Notes under the pieces: model-generated
Told to the model about the DNA's origin: nothing
Seen by the model: only the letters and a program-made list of their open reading frames with translations
Databases searched by the model: none
Position numbers and translations under genes: made by a program
Assembly: GCA_024138025.1 (NCBI GenBank)
Contig: JAMXBD010000961.1
Coordinates: 186,001-250,000, forward strand
Source: Combretum micranthum
Taxonomy: Eukaryota; Streptophyta; Magnoliopsida; Myrtales; Combretaceae
DNA length: 64,000 bases
Direction of reading: 5' to 3'
Part shown: positions 1-11,273 of the stretch, in pieces
How positions within the stretch are numbered: the first letter of the stretch is position 1
Layout of the letters: every line of letters begins with the position of its first letter

Positions 1-313
1 AATATAAATAGATAAAATAAACAATTAAGAAAATTTCAACAAATTAGTTAGAAATAACAAAAAAAAAAAAATGTAACAAAAAAACTATAAATTTTAAAAA
101 ATAAAATGAAATGAAGACCACCTTTGTCTTAGATAATATATATATATATATATGTAACTAAACGCTAGATAACCACCACCTCTTGACATCACAAGATGAT
201 ATTTACTAAATCTAAAGTTTTCTCTATGATAAAAGATGTTGGTGTAGTTTTTTTCCAATTTTCTACTGTTTTTTTAGTTTATATGTTTATATATTTGTAC
301 AAATGGTCGATCA
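1..313. other. AT-rich intergenic sequence
   Basis: No coding potential is seen. It holds a poly(A) run near 60-71 and a short (TA)n microsatellite near 138-153. It ends where a degenerate LTR begins. Confidence 0.6.
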
Positions 314-770
314 TGAGACATGGGCTCTCAAGCTTAGTTTGACCCATTAAAGGATTAGCTAACCCATTGGGTCAAAGTCCAACCTATTCTAACTCATTCT
401 AAGCTCCCAAGAGTATCCATCTCTTCTCTGGCTCGGTAGGTCAGCTCTCAAGCTAGGCATTAGGCATCACTAAGTCAAGTCACTTTGGCACCCGCCTCGT
501 AACTATCATTTGTTTCATTTAGGGAAATGATTAGACATGGATTCATGACTTAACTCCCGCATCATCGATAGTTATTTTCAACTCTCTACTACTCCAAACC
601 CATGACATTGCCTATAACAACCAAGAGTCTATTTCCTATAAATACCTTCCCCATCCACTTCAGTCAACAAATGTTATATCGAGAACTTTTATACTCTTAA
701 ATTATCTCTTGAATATTCAAGATGCACTCCAACTTGAGCGTCAGAGGACTAGAAGTTGCTCTTTGGCTTT
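314..770 (+). repeat. Left LTR of the decayed gypsy-type element
   Basis: It matches 1427-1863 in order, with many substitutions and indels. A TATA box lies at 636-646, followed by a leader ending with the GAGCGTC motif near 738. The right edge is approximate because the two copies diverge there. Confidence 0.55.
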
Positions 771-839
771 AGTGATGCAATCATTTGTAAAATGTTCCCT
801 ATAACACTAGAGAAGGTAGCCCACAACTAGTATCACCAG

Positions 840-1310
840 TTACCTATTGGTTCCATTACTAATTTCAAGGAGTTGGCAACAAGAATCATTTTACAGTTAG
901 TAGTCTCACTAAAAAAGATACTTTGTCCCTTATTCTCCTCAAGTAGAATGAAGATGAATCCTTATGAGATCAAGTTACTCGATTCAACAAAATAGTGATT
1001 GAAGTTGACGACTTGAACTTAAGCATTGTTGTCCATGCAGCCACTTAGGGGGTTCACTAGAATGAAGATCCTTTTCATTCCCTTACTAGGAATAAACCTA
1101 AGACATTAGAAAAGTTTTAGGAATAAGCTAGAAAGTATATACAATATGAGGATTTCATTCTTTTCGAGAGTGAAATTAAGAAGTTTTACCATCATCGATG
1201 GAAAGACAAGAAAGAAAAGGGATCTGTTAAAGATCATCTGAGTCCTCAAGAGACAAAGGAGGATCTTCACTCGAAATGGCAAAGACCAAGGGAAGAAAAG
1301 GTTCTATGAT
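840..1310 (+). pseudogene. gag remnant (Ty3/gypsy retrotransposon gag)
   Basis: Conceptual translation with frame changes and in-frame stops gives recognisable retrotransposon gag phrases in order: a V-T-R-F-N-K segment near 975-995, D-D-L-N-L-S near 1008-1025, then N-K-P-K-T-L-E-K-F near 1091-1117. These follow the usual plant gypsy gag order of a capsid-like core followed by a Lys-rich tail (K-D-K-K-E-K near 1203-1220). It is clearly non-functional. The alternative, a random match, is unlikely because the motifs are collinear between two LTRs. Confidence 0.5.
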
Positions 1311-1426
1311 TTTAGTTTTATACCTTTTAGCCAACCGCTAGAAAAGATCTTCTTAGAGATAATGAGACTTAAGCCTTTTACATTAGCCCAATAGAATGAA
1401 AGGGAAAATGTGTGGATGGTTAATTA

Positions 1427-1863
1427 TGGGACATAAGTTCCCAAAGTCTAGTTTGACCCATTTAAGGCTCGGCAAACCCGACCATTAGGCCCAAGTTTGA
1501 CCTAATCAAACTCATCTTAAGCTCTCGAAAGCATCATCCCTTCTTTGGCCTGATTAACTAGCTCACAAGCTAGGCACTTGACAACACCAAGTGAAGTCAT
1601 TCAACACACGTCTAATAATCACCACTAGCTTTATATAGAGAAATAGATAGGCATTGATTCATGGCTTAACTTCTACATCCCTAATACTACTTTCAATAAC
1701 CTACTACTCTGTGTCCTTGATGATGTCTACAACTGCCAAGAGTTTGTATAGGATAACTATCTTCTCCACACACTCTAAAAGACAAGTATGTCACATTGAT
1801 AACTCTTATGCTATTAAATTATCTCTTGAATATTTGGGTTGCACTCTAATTAAAGTGTTACAG
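1427..1863 (+). repeat. Right LTR of the decayed gypsy-type element
   Basis: Partner of 314-770. The TATA region is eroded. The small ORF at 1654-1866 lies wholly inside this LTR and is not a gene. Confidence 0.5.
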
Positions 1864-2999
1864 TGACCACGTCGTACAACCCATCAATGTACCATCGATG
1901 ATGTTTTGTTTTACAAGTCTAAGATCAAGCCTGAATACTCTAAATGTCACTGTCGACTTTGAATTAATGATAATTAACATTTAGTTATTATATTATTTTA
2001 GATAAAACAATTTCATAGGTGAATCAAACACCGCCACATGTCAAATACTAAGGGAAAAGTCAAAGATGTTATATAGTTTAACTTTGTAAAACCTATTAAC
2101 TTAAATAAAAAGAAATATTAATGACTCCAATAGAAAGTTGAAACTAAAGCTAATCATAATTGATATAAATAATTTTCATTTATTTACAAAATCACTTTAC
2201 CTATTAAATTTGAGTTGGTACAATAGGACTCAAAAAGATGTTTTTCAAAAAATAATAACTAAAACAATACAACTTGCATTTAATGAATTTTTATTAGTTA
2301 AAGGAAATTTTTTTTTAAATAATTGAAATGCCATCAATTAAAAACAAAATCCTAAAAATAGGCAACTTGTACTCAACTTAAGAGATGAGTTTGAATCACA
2401 ATAAACTTGTTTCTTTAAGCGAATAATTTACTGCAATTGCTTGTCTCTTGCAAATGGTGAATTTAACTTCTCTCGAATTGTACATACTCTTACTGTCTCT
2501 CATTTTGCTGCAAAGACAAGCTGATGATGGAGTCTAACTCCTCCAATAGGACCTCCTAGATTTTGTTATTTCGATTGATGGTGCCTATATTGATGACTAT
2601 GATATGTAAGATGGTTCCATTCTTGTTGATGATGACACATGCAAGCTGCTCTGCACTGCAATCAAATTTCACATCCACAGCCATCAAGAAATGGGAATAA
2701 TATTGAGATTGATTATTAAAATCAGCTAAAAATGGAGGGATTGTGGTTAACCATTCTTCTCTTTAGTCTATGTGGATTCAAATGTTATGGAAATGGTGAA
2801 AAATGGAGAGGAAGCGGTTTGCGTATGAGAGCATGAAACTCGGAAGTAGTAAGTAAGTGAAGAGAAAGCATAAGGAGTTCTTCCTATGTATGCAAGAGCA
2901 TTAAACTCAATGTATTTGCATTCAACTTCTCTCTTGAAAAGACAAGCTTATGGTGATTCCAATTCATCTCTTCAAAAAATGAGTTAAACTTGTCTAATT
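1864..2999. other. Intergenic sequence, nothing recognised
   Basis: AT-rich sequence with no supported gene or element. The 62-codon ORF at 2138-2326 is low-complexity (Leu/Ile/Asn) and has no support. Confidence 0.5.
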
Positions 3000-3002
3000 T
3001 TT

Positions 3003-4438
3003 ATATTATTTTTTATTAAGTGACATTTTTGTAATTTTTCATTAAAAGATTTTTTTTTCTTTCCTTTCATCCCCCTAATATGCACCTAATTAATTTTCTT
3101 TGGAAAATTTTATTTGCAAAAATTATTAATCTAGATATTGTTATTCAATTACTAGGGATTTACTTGGATTAAATAAAATATATATACTATATATTTTCAC
3201 TTATGAATTAGTAAATTGGACATTATAGTAAATTGATATATAGAAAGATAAATTTATATAATTTTTTTTCAATTGAAAGGACTTTATCTAATAAGTGAAG
3301 TCTGTGTATTCAGACCCAAAAAAATTGCCTTTCACAATAAATACATGACTAATTAAATTAATCAATTATTTCTTTTCAATAAATGCCTATTGACTTCTAC
3401 CTCTTTATCTTTTTTCTTTTATTATTATTTTTTACTTTTACTCTATTCTAAATTTTCTACTTTCTACAAAGGAAAGAATTTTGCTTATTTTCCTTTCCTT
3501 TGGATTTTTTTCTTTTACTTTTTGTAGTCTTTCATTTTCTTTCTTTATTTAGTCCATATGCATATGCTAAACATAAAATTTTAAATATATATATTATATA
3601 TATAAGGGTAAAAATGGCTATCAACAAAAGGCATTATTTAAAAGTAAGATGTTGTGTAATATTTACATTATATACTTAATTATATTAAAGCTTTACATAA
3701 ATTGCAAAATCAACATATATATATTATATTTTATTAGGTGACATTTTTGTAATTTTTATTAAACTATTTTTTTCTTTCCTTTTACTCTTCCTAATATGCA
3801 CCAAATTAATTTTCTTTGAAAACTTTTATTTGCAAAAATTATTAATCCATATTATTATTAATCAATTGCTATGGACTTATCTAGATTAAATAAAAAATTA
3901 ATACTTTTTACTCATGAGTTAGTAAATTGGACACTACAATAAATTGAAATGTAGAAACTTAATTTTACATATGTTTCTTTTTCAACAAAACGACTCTATC
4001 TAGTAACTCAAGTTTGTGTATTTAGACTAAAAAAAATGCCTTGTAAGATAAATAAATGATTAATTAAATTAATTAGTTGTTTCTTACCATGAAATGTCTT
4101 TTGAGTTCTACCTCTTTATCTTTTTACTTTTATTAATTCTTTTACTCTTATTCCAATTTAAATTTTCTACTTTCTAGGATGGAAAGAATCTTGCTTATCT
4201 TTCTTTCCTTTGGATTTTTTTTTTTCCTTTTTGTAGTCTTTCATTTTCTTTCTTTTTTTGACTGAATGCATATGTCAAACGCAAAATTTTAGAATATATA
4301 TATATATATATATATAAGAGGGTAAAAATGGCTATCTACAAAGGGAATTATTTAAAAAGTAGGATGTTATGTAATATTTACATTATATGCTCAATTATAT
4401 TAAAGCTTTACATGAATTGCAATATATAAATTATATAT
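3003..4438. repeat. Two-copy tandem duplication, period about 718 bp
   Basis: Two collinear units lie head to tail. Anchors in the first unit recur about 718 bp later: TGACATTTTTGTAATTTTT at 3021 and 3739, CCTAATATGCACC, TTTGCAAAAATTATTAATC, and GGTAAAAATGGCTATC near 3605 and 4322. Copies differ by substitutions and indels, so the duplication is not recent. Both are very AT-rich, with pyrimidine-rich strings and TA repeats, and have no coding potential. Confidence 0.85.
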
Positions 4439-4492
4439 GGTAAATTACACCAAAACGTATCAACATTTCAGGGTAAGTTCATTTAAGGTATA

Positions 4493-6403
4493 TGTAACGC
4501 CCTAAGTTGTAAGCATTACAACTCACCACGTGTCATTCTCTTATTAAGAACACGCTAAGGCTATAAAACATTATACCATAATTATATCAAATTTAACCAC
4601 CAAAACTCATAATTGGTTTACTTTAAAAACATCCTATAAAAAGAAAATGTAATCTCTTTGAAATCATGAACTACCAAAAATCCGAAACAACATGTCATCA
4701 AAATCTATAATTACCTGACAAACTAGTCTCAAAAGTTTTCCAACAACTAAAACAGTTAAACATAAAATTCATAAAGTCTTCCACTTCCCTGCACTATATT
4801 CAACACTCCAGATCTACGAGTTATTGGCTAGATAGTCAAGTCCACTATCGCCATCCCCATGATCTACATATAGATCATACCTAGATAGATCATAACCAAC
4901 ATCATTTTCACCTATAGCTAAAAAATTAAAAGAATGAGCGAAAACACTCAGCACGCCATACCACAAACAAATACACATGAACATTCATTACACAGAAATC
5001 ACATACAATCCTAAAACTAATGCAACAATCACAAATTATTATCTTTGATTAGTGAAACAAGCAACATAGTTTAGAACCATATGCATCTAGTCATAAACCT
5101 GGAGCAACTCATGACCTCGATTCACAACCTTTATATAAAATAATTTATATACAATATATTGATGTTGGGTACTTTTTACACATCATTGCGTACCGCCATA
5201 TAGACCGGAACGACTTCTAATCTACCAGAATCATTTCCAAGTGCAACTCTACTAGGGACAGCACCATACAAGGATCATCAGGGCGCCTCATTAGTATTAC
5301 ACTTTGCATGATCTTTACTAACCAAAGCCATACACAAACAACACTCTTTACAATTTATCTTGAGAATAGAATTTAGTCAAATTATTTTTTAATACTACAA
5401 GCACAAGCAGCAAACAAGGTAAGCTCGTACCTTTTTTAGCTCTTTCACCACTTCAATATCACAAATCTTTCACCCCATATATAAACCTTAATTCACCAAA
5501 ACCTAAATAACAACATACATCGATTCAAAATCCAATTCCACATTCATAATTAAACCCTAACCTTAAATCCACAATTTCAATACATAAAAGTTATAATATT
5601 AGATCCACATACCTGTACTCTAGGATCACCAAATAACGAAACCCTAAAACGCCAATTTCTCCAAATTCCTCAAAAACCCTAAAATCCTCAATCGGAAAAA
5701 ACATAACTATCATAAAAGATTCCATCTATAAATTAACAAAGATTGAATAGATTCAATACTTACCTAGAACTTTGGATCTCACACCTTCCTGATCGTAGAA
5801 CCAAGATCTTTAATCACACTTAGGGTTTTAGTTCTCCAACATAATCGATTCCGGCAACTTGATTCCTCCAAAACAATATAAAACAACCTTTTAAGAAAAA
5901 AATCATCTATTCGTGACTCAACCAAAAGAGTTTTGAGAGAAAATCTTACCTAGATCTTGCCGTACGTTAAACTATGGAGAGAAACTAAAGACCTTGATGT
6001 TTATATATGTATTAGGGAACCCTAACTCCAAGATGGATGTTTTAATTCGTGTAACCTATAAGCTGGAACCAAGCTGGCGGCTTAGGAAGCTGCTAAAAAA
6101 AAATGAGGAACAAAAGCACATAAGCCGACTGACAACCGACGGCCTTTTGCCGACTTTCACCTATACGTACTCAACTTCACAATTTCATTCACAAATCATC
6201 CGAAGCTCCAAAGCTGATACAAAGCTGGCAGACTTGTATTCAAAGCTAGTGGCTTAAAGCCAGCCTAAATCCTTCCCTTCTTATTCTTCGCAAACAACAT
6301 CCTCGAGTCCAAATTCGTTTGTCAAATGACAAAACTAACCTCTTAAACAACCTTATATTACATTATTACCCATCATTATAGATTTATTATTTTATATATT
6401 ACA
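4493..6403 (-). repeat. 3' LTR (complete, 1.9 kb) of the chromovirus
   Basis: On the plus strand it begins TGTAACGCCCTAAG and ends TATATTACA, i.e. TG...CA on the coding strand. Positions 4493 to about 5612 match 11274-12368 closely. A TATA-like ATATATAAAC on the minus strand lies near 5996-6008. The 87-codon ORF at 5994-6257 lies within this LTR. The segment 6060-6270 holds a cluster of GC-rich GCTGGCGGCTT / AAGCCAGCCT-type motifs. Confidence 0.88.
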
Positions 6404-6418
6404 TCTCTCCCCTCCTAA
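6404..6418 (-). other. Polypurine tract of the chromovirus
   Basis: The minus strand reads AGGAGGGGAGAGA directly before the LTR start TGTAATATAT. This is the expected plus-strand DNA primer for a minus-oriented LTR retrotransposon and fixes the LTR inner edge. Confidence 0.8.
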
Positions 6419-6419
6419 A

Positions 6420-6622
6420 AAGAACTTTCGTCCTTGACAGTTACTTGAATTGTCGAAAAGCTCGGGGTACTTTGATTTCATTTCCTCCTCTAGCTCCCAT
6501 GTTGCTTCCCGTTCCGTCTGATTTGTCCATTAGACTCTGACATACTTAATCATCTTTCTTCTCAAGATCTTTTCATTGGCATCCACAATCATTACTGGCC
6601 TTTCTATTGATGATAGATTCAT
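6420..6622 (-). pseudogene. Chromodomain of the chromovirus polyprotein
   Basis: Minus-strand translation continues from the integrase C-terminus into a chromodomain-like stretch: V-R-V-[stop]-W-T-N near 6520-6540, then E-A-T-W-E-L-E-E-E-M near 6482-6511, and Y-P-E-L-F near 6464-6478. The order (hydrophobic strand, W, EATWE helix) is that of chromodomains fused to integrase in chromoviruses, which are thought to direct insertion to marked chromatin. A TAG stop replaces the residue before the conserved W. The ORF ends next to the polypurine tract. Confidence 0.75.
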
Positions 6623-8030
6623 CTATATTTCCAAGGGTTCCAACGTCACTATCTCTTCAGGATCCTTGATGTATTTCCTCAGCATAGATACATGGAATAC
6701 ATTATGTACTCCTTCCAAATTAAGCGGCAACGCCAATCTGTATGCCATATTGCCTATTCGTTCTAAAATCTCATAAGGTCTCACATATCTAGGATTCAAC
6801 TTGCCTCTCAAGCTAAATCTAACCATACCCTTCATTGGTGATATCTTGAGCAAAACTTGGTCTCCTAATTGAAGTTTGAAGGGCCTTCTCCTCTTGTTTG
6901 CATAGCTTTTCTAACGACTTTAGGCTGTTTGCAATCTCTATTTGACCAATTTAACTTTGTCAATAAAGTCCTGTACCAATTTCGATCCTAAAATCCGTCT
7001 TTCACCAACTTCATCTTAATGAATTGGTGATTTGCACTTCCTGCCATAAAGGGCTTCATAAGGTGGCATTCCAATCAATGCTTGGTAAATGTTGTTATAG
7101 GCAAACTCTACTAGAGGCAAATGATCAACCCAACTATCTTTGAAATCTAAAACGCATGCCCTTAACATATCTTCCAAAATATGAATAGTCCGTTTAGATT
7201 GTCTACCGGTCTGGTGATGATAAGCAGTATGAAAGACAACCTTAGTGCCCAATGCTTGATGTAGACTTTTCCAGAATCTCCCAACAAATCTGGTATCTCT
7301 ATCAGACACAATAGACGCCGATATTCCGTATAATCTTACTATCTCCCTGACGTATAGCCTTGCTAAACTTTCCATGGTACACTCAGTTCTAATCGGTATA
7401 AAAATGGGCTACCTTAGTGAGGTTACCAACAATCATCCATACCGAATCAAGTTTTTCCCTAGTTTTGGGTAGAGTAGTAACAAAGTCCATAGTAATGTGC
7501 TCCCACTTCCATTGCGAGATTGACAAAGGCTTCAATTCCCTTGCCGGTCTTCTATACTCAATGTTGTTCAATTGGCATATTTAACACTTGGATACATACT
7601 CTGCTATCTCCTTCTTCATGTTATTCTACCAATACAACTTCTTCAAATCTTGTTACATTTTGTTGCCTCCCGGGTGGATTGAATAACTTGAAGTATGTGC
7701 CTCTTTTAGTAATTCCTTTTTAAGTTCTCCCCGATTCGACACACATAACCTTTCCTTGTATCTCATAACTCCATCTTCATCGATATGAAATTCTAAGGCC
7801 CTTCCAATTCCCATCCTTCTTTTCACCTCTTGTATGCTCGGATCATCAACTTGTACCACTTTAATTCTTTCCAAAAGAGTAGGTTGTATCTGCATACTTG
7901 CTAATTTAGTGCCTACTTGATTGGTTATTATTTCCAACTCAAGTTTTCTCATGTCTTCTATCAGATGTCTCTCAAAAGTTATCAAAGCTTCCATGTTCTC
8001 AACTCTCTTCCCACTCAAAGCATCAGCCAC
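6623..8030 (-). pseudogene. Integrase region of the chromovirus
   Basis: Broken minus-strand segments cover the integrase. Near 7573-7680 is the zinc-binding part (H-P-G-G-N-K-M, then a C-x-x-C pair). The core lies at 7016-7571, with W-E-H-I-T-M-D-F-V near 7480-7505, S-D-R-D-T-R-F near 7292-7312 and the H-Q-T-G-R-Q-S-K-R-T stretch near 7183-7212, where the catalytic Glu expected after Q-S is replaced by Lys. The C-terminal GPF/Y-like part is at 6623-6853 (R-P-Y-E-I-L-E-R-I-G and H-V-S-M-L-R-K-Y). Several stops and a lost catalytic residue show it cannot work. Confidence 0.85.
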
Positions 8031-8400
8031 AACGTTAGCTTTCCCAGGATGATATTGAATGTCAACATCATAATCCTTAATGAGTTCTAACCATCTTCTC
8101 TATCTCATGTTTAACTCTCTCTAGGTAAAGATGTATTTCAAACTTTTGTGATCTGTATATACCTTACATCTTTCTTCATATAGGTAGTGTCTCCAAATCT
8201 TTAATACATGCATGGCTGCTGCTAGCTCCAGATCATGTGTTGGATAATTCTTCTCATATGGTTTCAACCATCTGGAAGCAAATGCTTTTACTCTACCTCC
8301 TTGCATAAGCATACATCCTAATCCTTAAATAGAGGCATCGTTGTAAATAGCATACTCTTCACCACTTACAGGTAAGGATAGCACTAGAGATGATATTAAT
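8031..8400 (-). pseudogene. RNase H region of the chromovirus
   Basis: The minus-strand frame gives D-A-S-I-[stop]-G-L-G-C-M-L-M-Q, then [11 protein letters not shown] and [12 protein letters not shown], the standard RNase H motifs that remove the RNA template. Further on are H-P-G-K-A-N and V-A-D-A-L-S. TAG codons stand where related elements have Gln (after Y-I-F-T and in L-N-M-R-[stop]-R-R-W). Confidence 0.85.
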
Positions 8401-9458
8401 TTGTCTTTCAACTGCTAGAAACTGACTTCACAGTCTTCATTCCATTCGTACTTCACCCTTTTTTTTGTCAATATCAATAGACTTGCTATCTTTGAAAAAT
8501 CTACTACAAATCGTCTACAATATCCTGCCATTCCCAAAAAACTTCTAGTTTCTGACACGTTCTTCGAAGTCGGCCATTCCACCACTACCTTCACTTTCTC
8601 AAGATCCATTGATATCCCATTTCCATCCACAATATGTCCTAAGAAAGCTACCTATTCTAGCCAGAACTCACATTTCAAAAACGTAGTATATAATTTCTAT
8701 TCTTGTAGTTTGGTCAAAACTAACTTTAGATATTCTTCATGTTCTTCCTTTGACTTAGAATACACCAGCACATCATCAATAAACACTACTATAAACTAAT
8801 CTAAATAATCTCTAAAGACCCTATTCATAAGATCCATAAACACTATTGGTGCATTTGTGAGACCGAAAGACATGATCATAAACTCGTAATGTCCATACCT
8901 GGTCCTAAAAGCCATCTTTTGAATATCCTCTGCCTTGACCCTCAGCTAGTGATATTTTGATCTCATATCAATCTTGGAAAATACTTGTGCTCCCGCCAGC
9001 TGGTCAAACAAATCATCTATCATTGGCAACGGATACATATTCTTGATTGTCCTTTGGTTCAATTCTCTATAATCAATACACAACCTCATGCTTCTGTCTT
9101 TCTTCTTCACGAATAACACTGGAGCTCCCCAAGGTGATACACTGGGTCTAATGAACTTCTTCTTAAGCAACCTATCCAACTGAACTTTAAGTCCTGCAAG
9201 TTTCATAGGAGCCATACAGTATGGTGTCTTAGAAATTAGTAAAGCACTAGGGATCAATTCAATTCAATACTCGACGTCCCTCTCAGGTGGTAATCTTGGT
9301 AAATCTTTTGTAAACACTTCAAGATATTCACACACCACTGGTATTTGGTCAAGATCCTTCTTTTGTTCCCCTTCAATCACCATGGCTGCCAAAGATAAAC
9401 TTCCCCATAACTCGTATGTAAGCAACACTGGTGGTCTTTGTATATCTAATTTATGCAC
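8401..9458 (-). pseudogene. Reverse transcriptase region of the chromovirus
   Basis: Minus-strand segments read in order: [40 protein letters not shown], then [18 protein letters not shown], the catalytic F-I-D-D box near 8770-8785 and F-L-G-H-I near 8628-8645. These are the standard fingers, palm and thumb blocks of Ty3/gypsy RT. At least five in-frame stops interrupt it, among them TAG after Y-H (8946-8948) and before F-I-V-V-F. Confidence 0.9.
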
Positions 9459-9479
9459 GAAGCGATCTCCGTCTGGCAG

Positions 9480-9850
9480 ACTTAACTCTATTACTAGATT
9501 ATGGCAATCAATCTTTACATGATATCTTGTTAACTAATCTACTCCTAAGATAATGTCAAAATCCAACATGTCCAGAACTATCAAATTTGCATATAACTGA
9601 CTACCTTCTATTTCTACCTCTACATCTCTACAAATCCCATTTAACAAAGCTCCACTCCCTAAAGGAGTATTCACAGACAAACATCCAGACATATGCTCAA
9701 CATTAATGCCATAAGCAGACGCAAAAGAATCATAAATGCACGAAAAACTAACACCCAGAACATCTGCATTATGCAGGAGTATATGGAGCGTACCTACGAT
9801 AGTGTCAACACCGGATGTATCCCTATGTTCTAGAGCATAAACTTTAGCTG
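9480..9850 (-). pseudogene. Aspartic protease region of the chromovirus
   Basis: The stretch between the zinc knuckles and RT encodes a protease-like segment, with G-A-L-L-N-G-I-C, L-I-V-L-D-M-L-D-F-D-I-I-L-G-V-D and then a stop where related elements have Trp (L-G-M-D-W-L). The active-site D-[ST]-G triad was not confidently located, so the call rests mainly on the I-I-L-G-V-D motif and position in the polyprotein. Confidence 0.65.
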
Positions 9851-11075
9851 GAGCTCTCCCCTCTTGACCGATATGCTATGTCTACCAAACTAGGTTCTTG
9901 GCACAATTTGCTTTTCCTGGTCCTTGCAATCAATAACCCGATGTCCCCTCTATCCACATTTAAAATAGAAAACTTATGGGAGGATCTTCTTTCTGCAGAA
10001 TTTATTATTATGGCCAACTTTGCCACATGTGAAATAGATACCCTCAACCCACTTATAGTCCTTAAGGTCATGCGGACCAAGGCATCTAGAGCACCTCTTC
10101 TCAGAATTCTGTGCTGCTAATTTGTAAAATTGGGTAATAGGCCTCTTTTCCCTATCTTGTATTGCAACACTAGAAGCTGGCCTCTTCCCTAAGAAAACTT
10201 GACCTCTTTAGGGCTCACGACTGTTCATTCTGTTCAAGCCCTGCTCCACTGTTTTAGCCTTATTAACCACCAATGAGTTGTTATTCAGATCCATTAGGTT
10301 CACTTGATATTAAATCTCTGGCTCCAATCCAATGATGAACCTATTAATCTTTGCTTCCTCACTTTCCTTCAATGGATCTCGTAGGAACTTCATCAACCTA
10401 TGCAACTCAGCCTCATACTCCTCGATAGTCATCTTATCTTACTATAAGGCATAGTACTCTTGAAGCATCTTCTGTTTCACACTATCGGGAAAGAACTCTC
10501 TATAAAGTGCCTGCTGGAACATCTGCCAAGTGATAACTCCAGGCACATGACATTTGGTGCTCATCCACCAGTTGTTTGCTCTTCCTATCAGCAAATAGGA
10601 GGCATATTCTACTTTCTTGTTCTCCGGAATGTCCAGAGTAGCAAACGTCCCCTCGACCTCCTCCATCCATAACTGTGCATCCAGAAGTCTACCAGGTGTG
10701 GGCTCAAACTTATAGACTAGATCTACAAACTTGTTTAGGCTTAGAACATCAACATGCCTAACTTCATTGCTCCTATTACCATTCAACCTCTAGGTCTCTT
10801 GTCTCTAGGCATCAACATTAGCCTGAATCACTTGCATGTCATTTCTCATGTTTTGTTGTTGCTAAGTAACTACTCCCAGAAGAGTATTAACAGCTTGCAT
10901 TAACTGGGCAGCGTCAATTGGCACCTATTGTCCTATAGGTGGAACCGGTAGAGGTAGGGGTAAATCCTTCGCACTAGATTAAGAGGAGGTTGGTTTTTTG
11001 GGAATTGTTCCTCCTAACCAGTCTTGGAGGAACTAGCATCAGAGGGCTCTTCTCCATATGGGCATTCTATCATAA
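9851..11075 (-). pseudogene. gag region with zinc knuckles of the chromovirus
   Basis: The minus strand encodes a Ty3-type capsid, with F-E-P-T-P-G-R-L-L-D-A-Q-L-W near 10665-10705, A-N-N-W-W near 10570-10585 and Y-R-E-F-F-P near 10480-10505, then E-E-Y-E-A-E-L. It is followed by CCHC-like knuckles near 9960-10105: a degenerate C-x2-C, C-G-K-V-G-H-N-N-K-F-C, and C-G-[stop]-R-G-H-R-V-I-D-C. The longest open piece is 10442-10786. Stops (paired TAG TAA at about 10437-10442; TAG near 10791 and 10807) again fall where Gln codons are expected. Confidence 0.82.
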
Positions 11076-11254
11076 ACAAACACACTACAGAAGATAAAGG
11101 AGTAAATCTAACTTAAAGATTAAACTCTAAAGATATAACTACTGGTAAAACAAGACTAAGCTAGGTACATAACACCTATTATTGCTACCCCACTCATCAA
11201 TGCTCACCATCCTAAGGAGTTCATAACCTATATCTATCAAGATCAAAACCTATT

Positions 11255-11266
11255 GCTCTAATACTA
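11255..11266 (-). other. Primer binding site (initiator-Met tRNA type, mutated)
   Basis: The minus strand reads TAGTATTAGAGC just inside the 5' LTR, two changes from the common plant PBS TGGTATCAGAGC. Seven bases separate it from the LTR end at 11274. Confidence 0.75.
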
Positions 11267-11273
11267 AATAAGC

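Larger units (their letters stand above)
314..1863 (+). mobile_element. Short decayed LTR retrotransposon (Ty3/gypsy, Tat-like)
   Basis: Two related direct repeats flank about 660 bp of internal sequence. The left repeat starts at 314 (TGAGACATGGGCTC) and the right at 1427 (TGGGACATAAGTTC). They share collinear blocks such as CTAGTTTGACCC-like, ACAAGCTAGGCA-like and AAATTATCTCTTGAATATT. The left copy keeps a TATA box, CTATAAATACC, at 636-646, and near its end has an ACTTGAGCGTC motif that is typical of plant Tat/Athila-type LTR ends. The internal part encodes only a gag remnant. With no pol, it would depend on another element to move. The outer boundaries and the target duplication could not be fixed. 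Confidence 0.65.
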
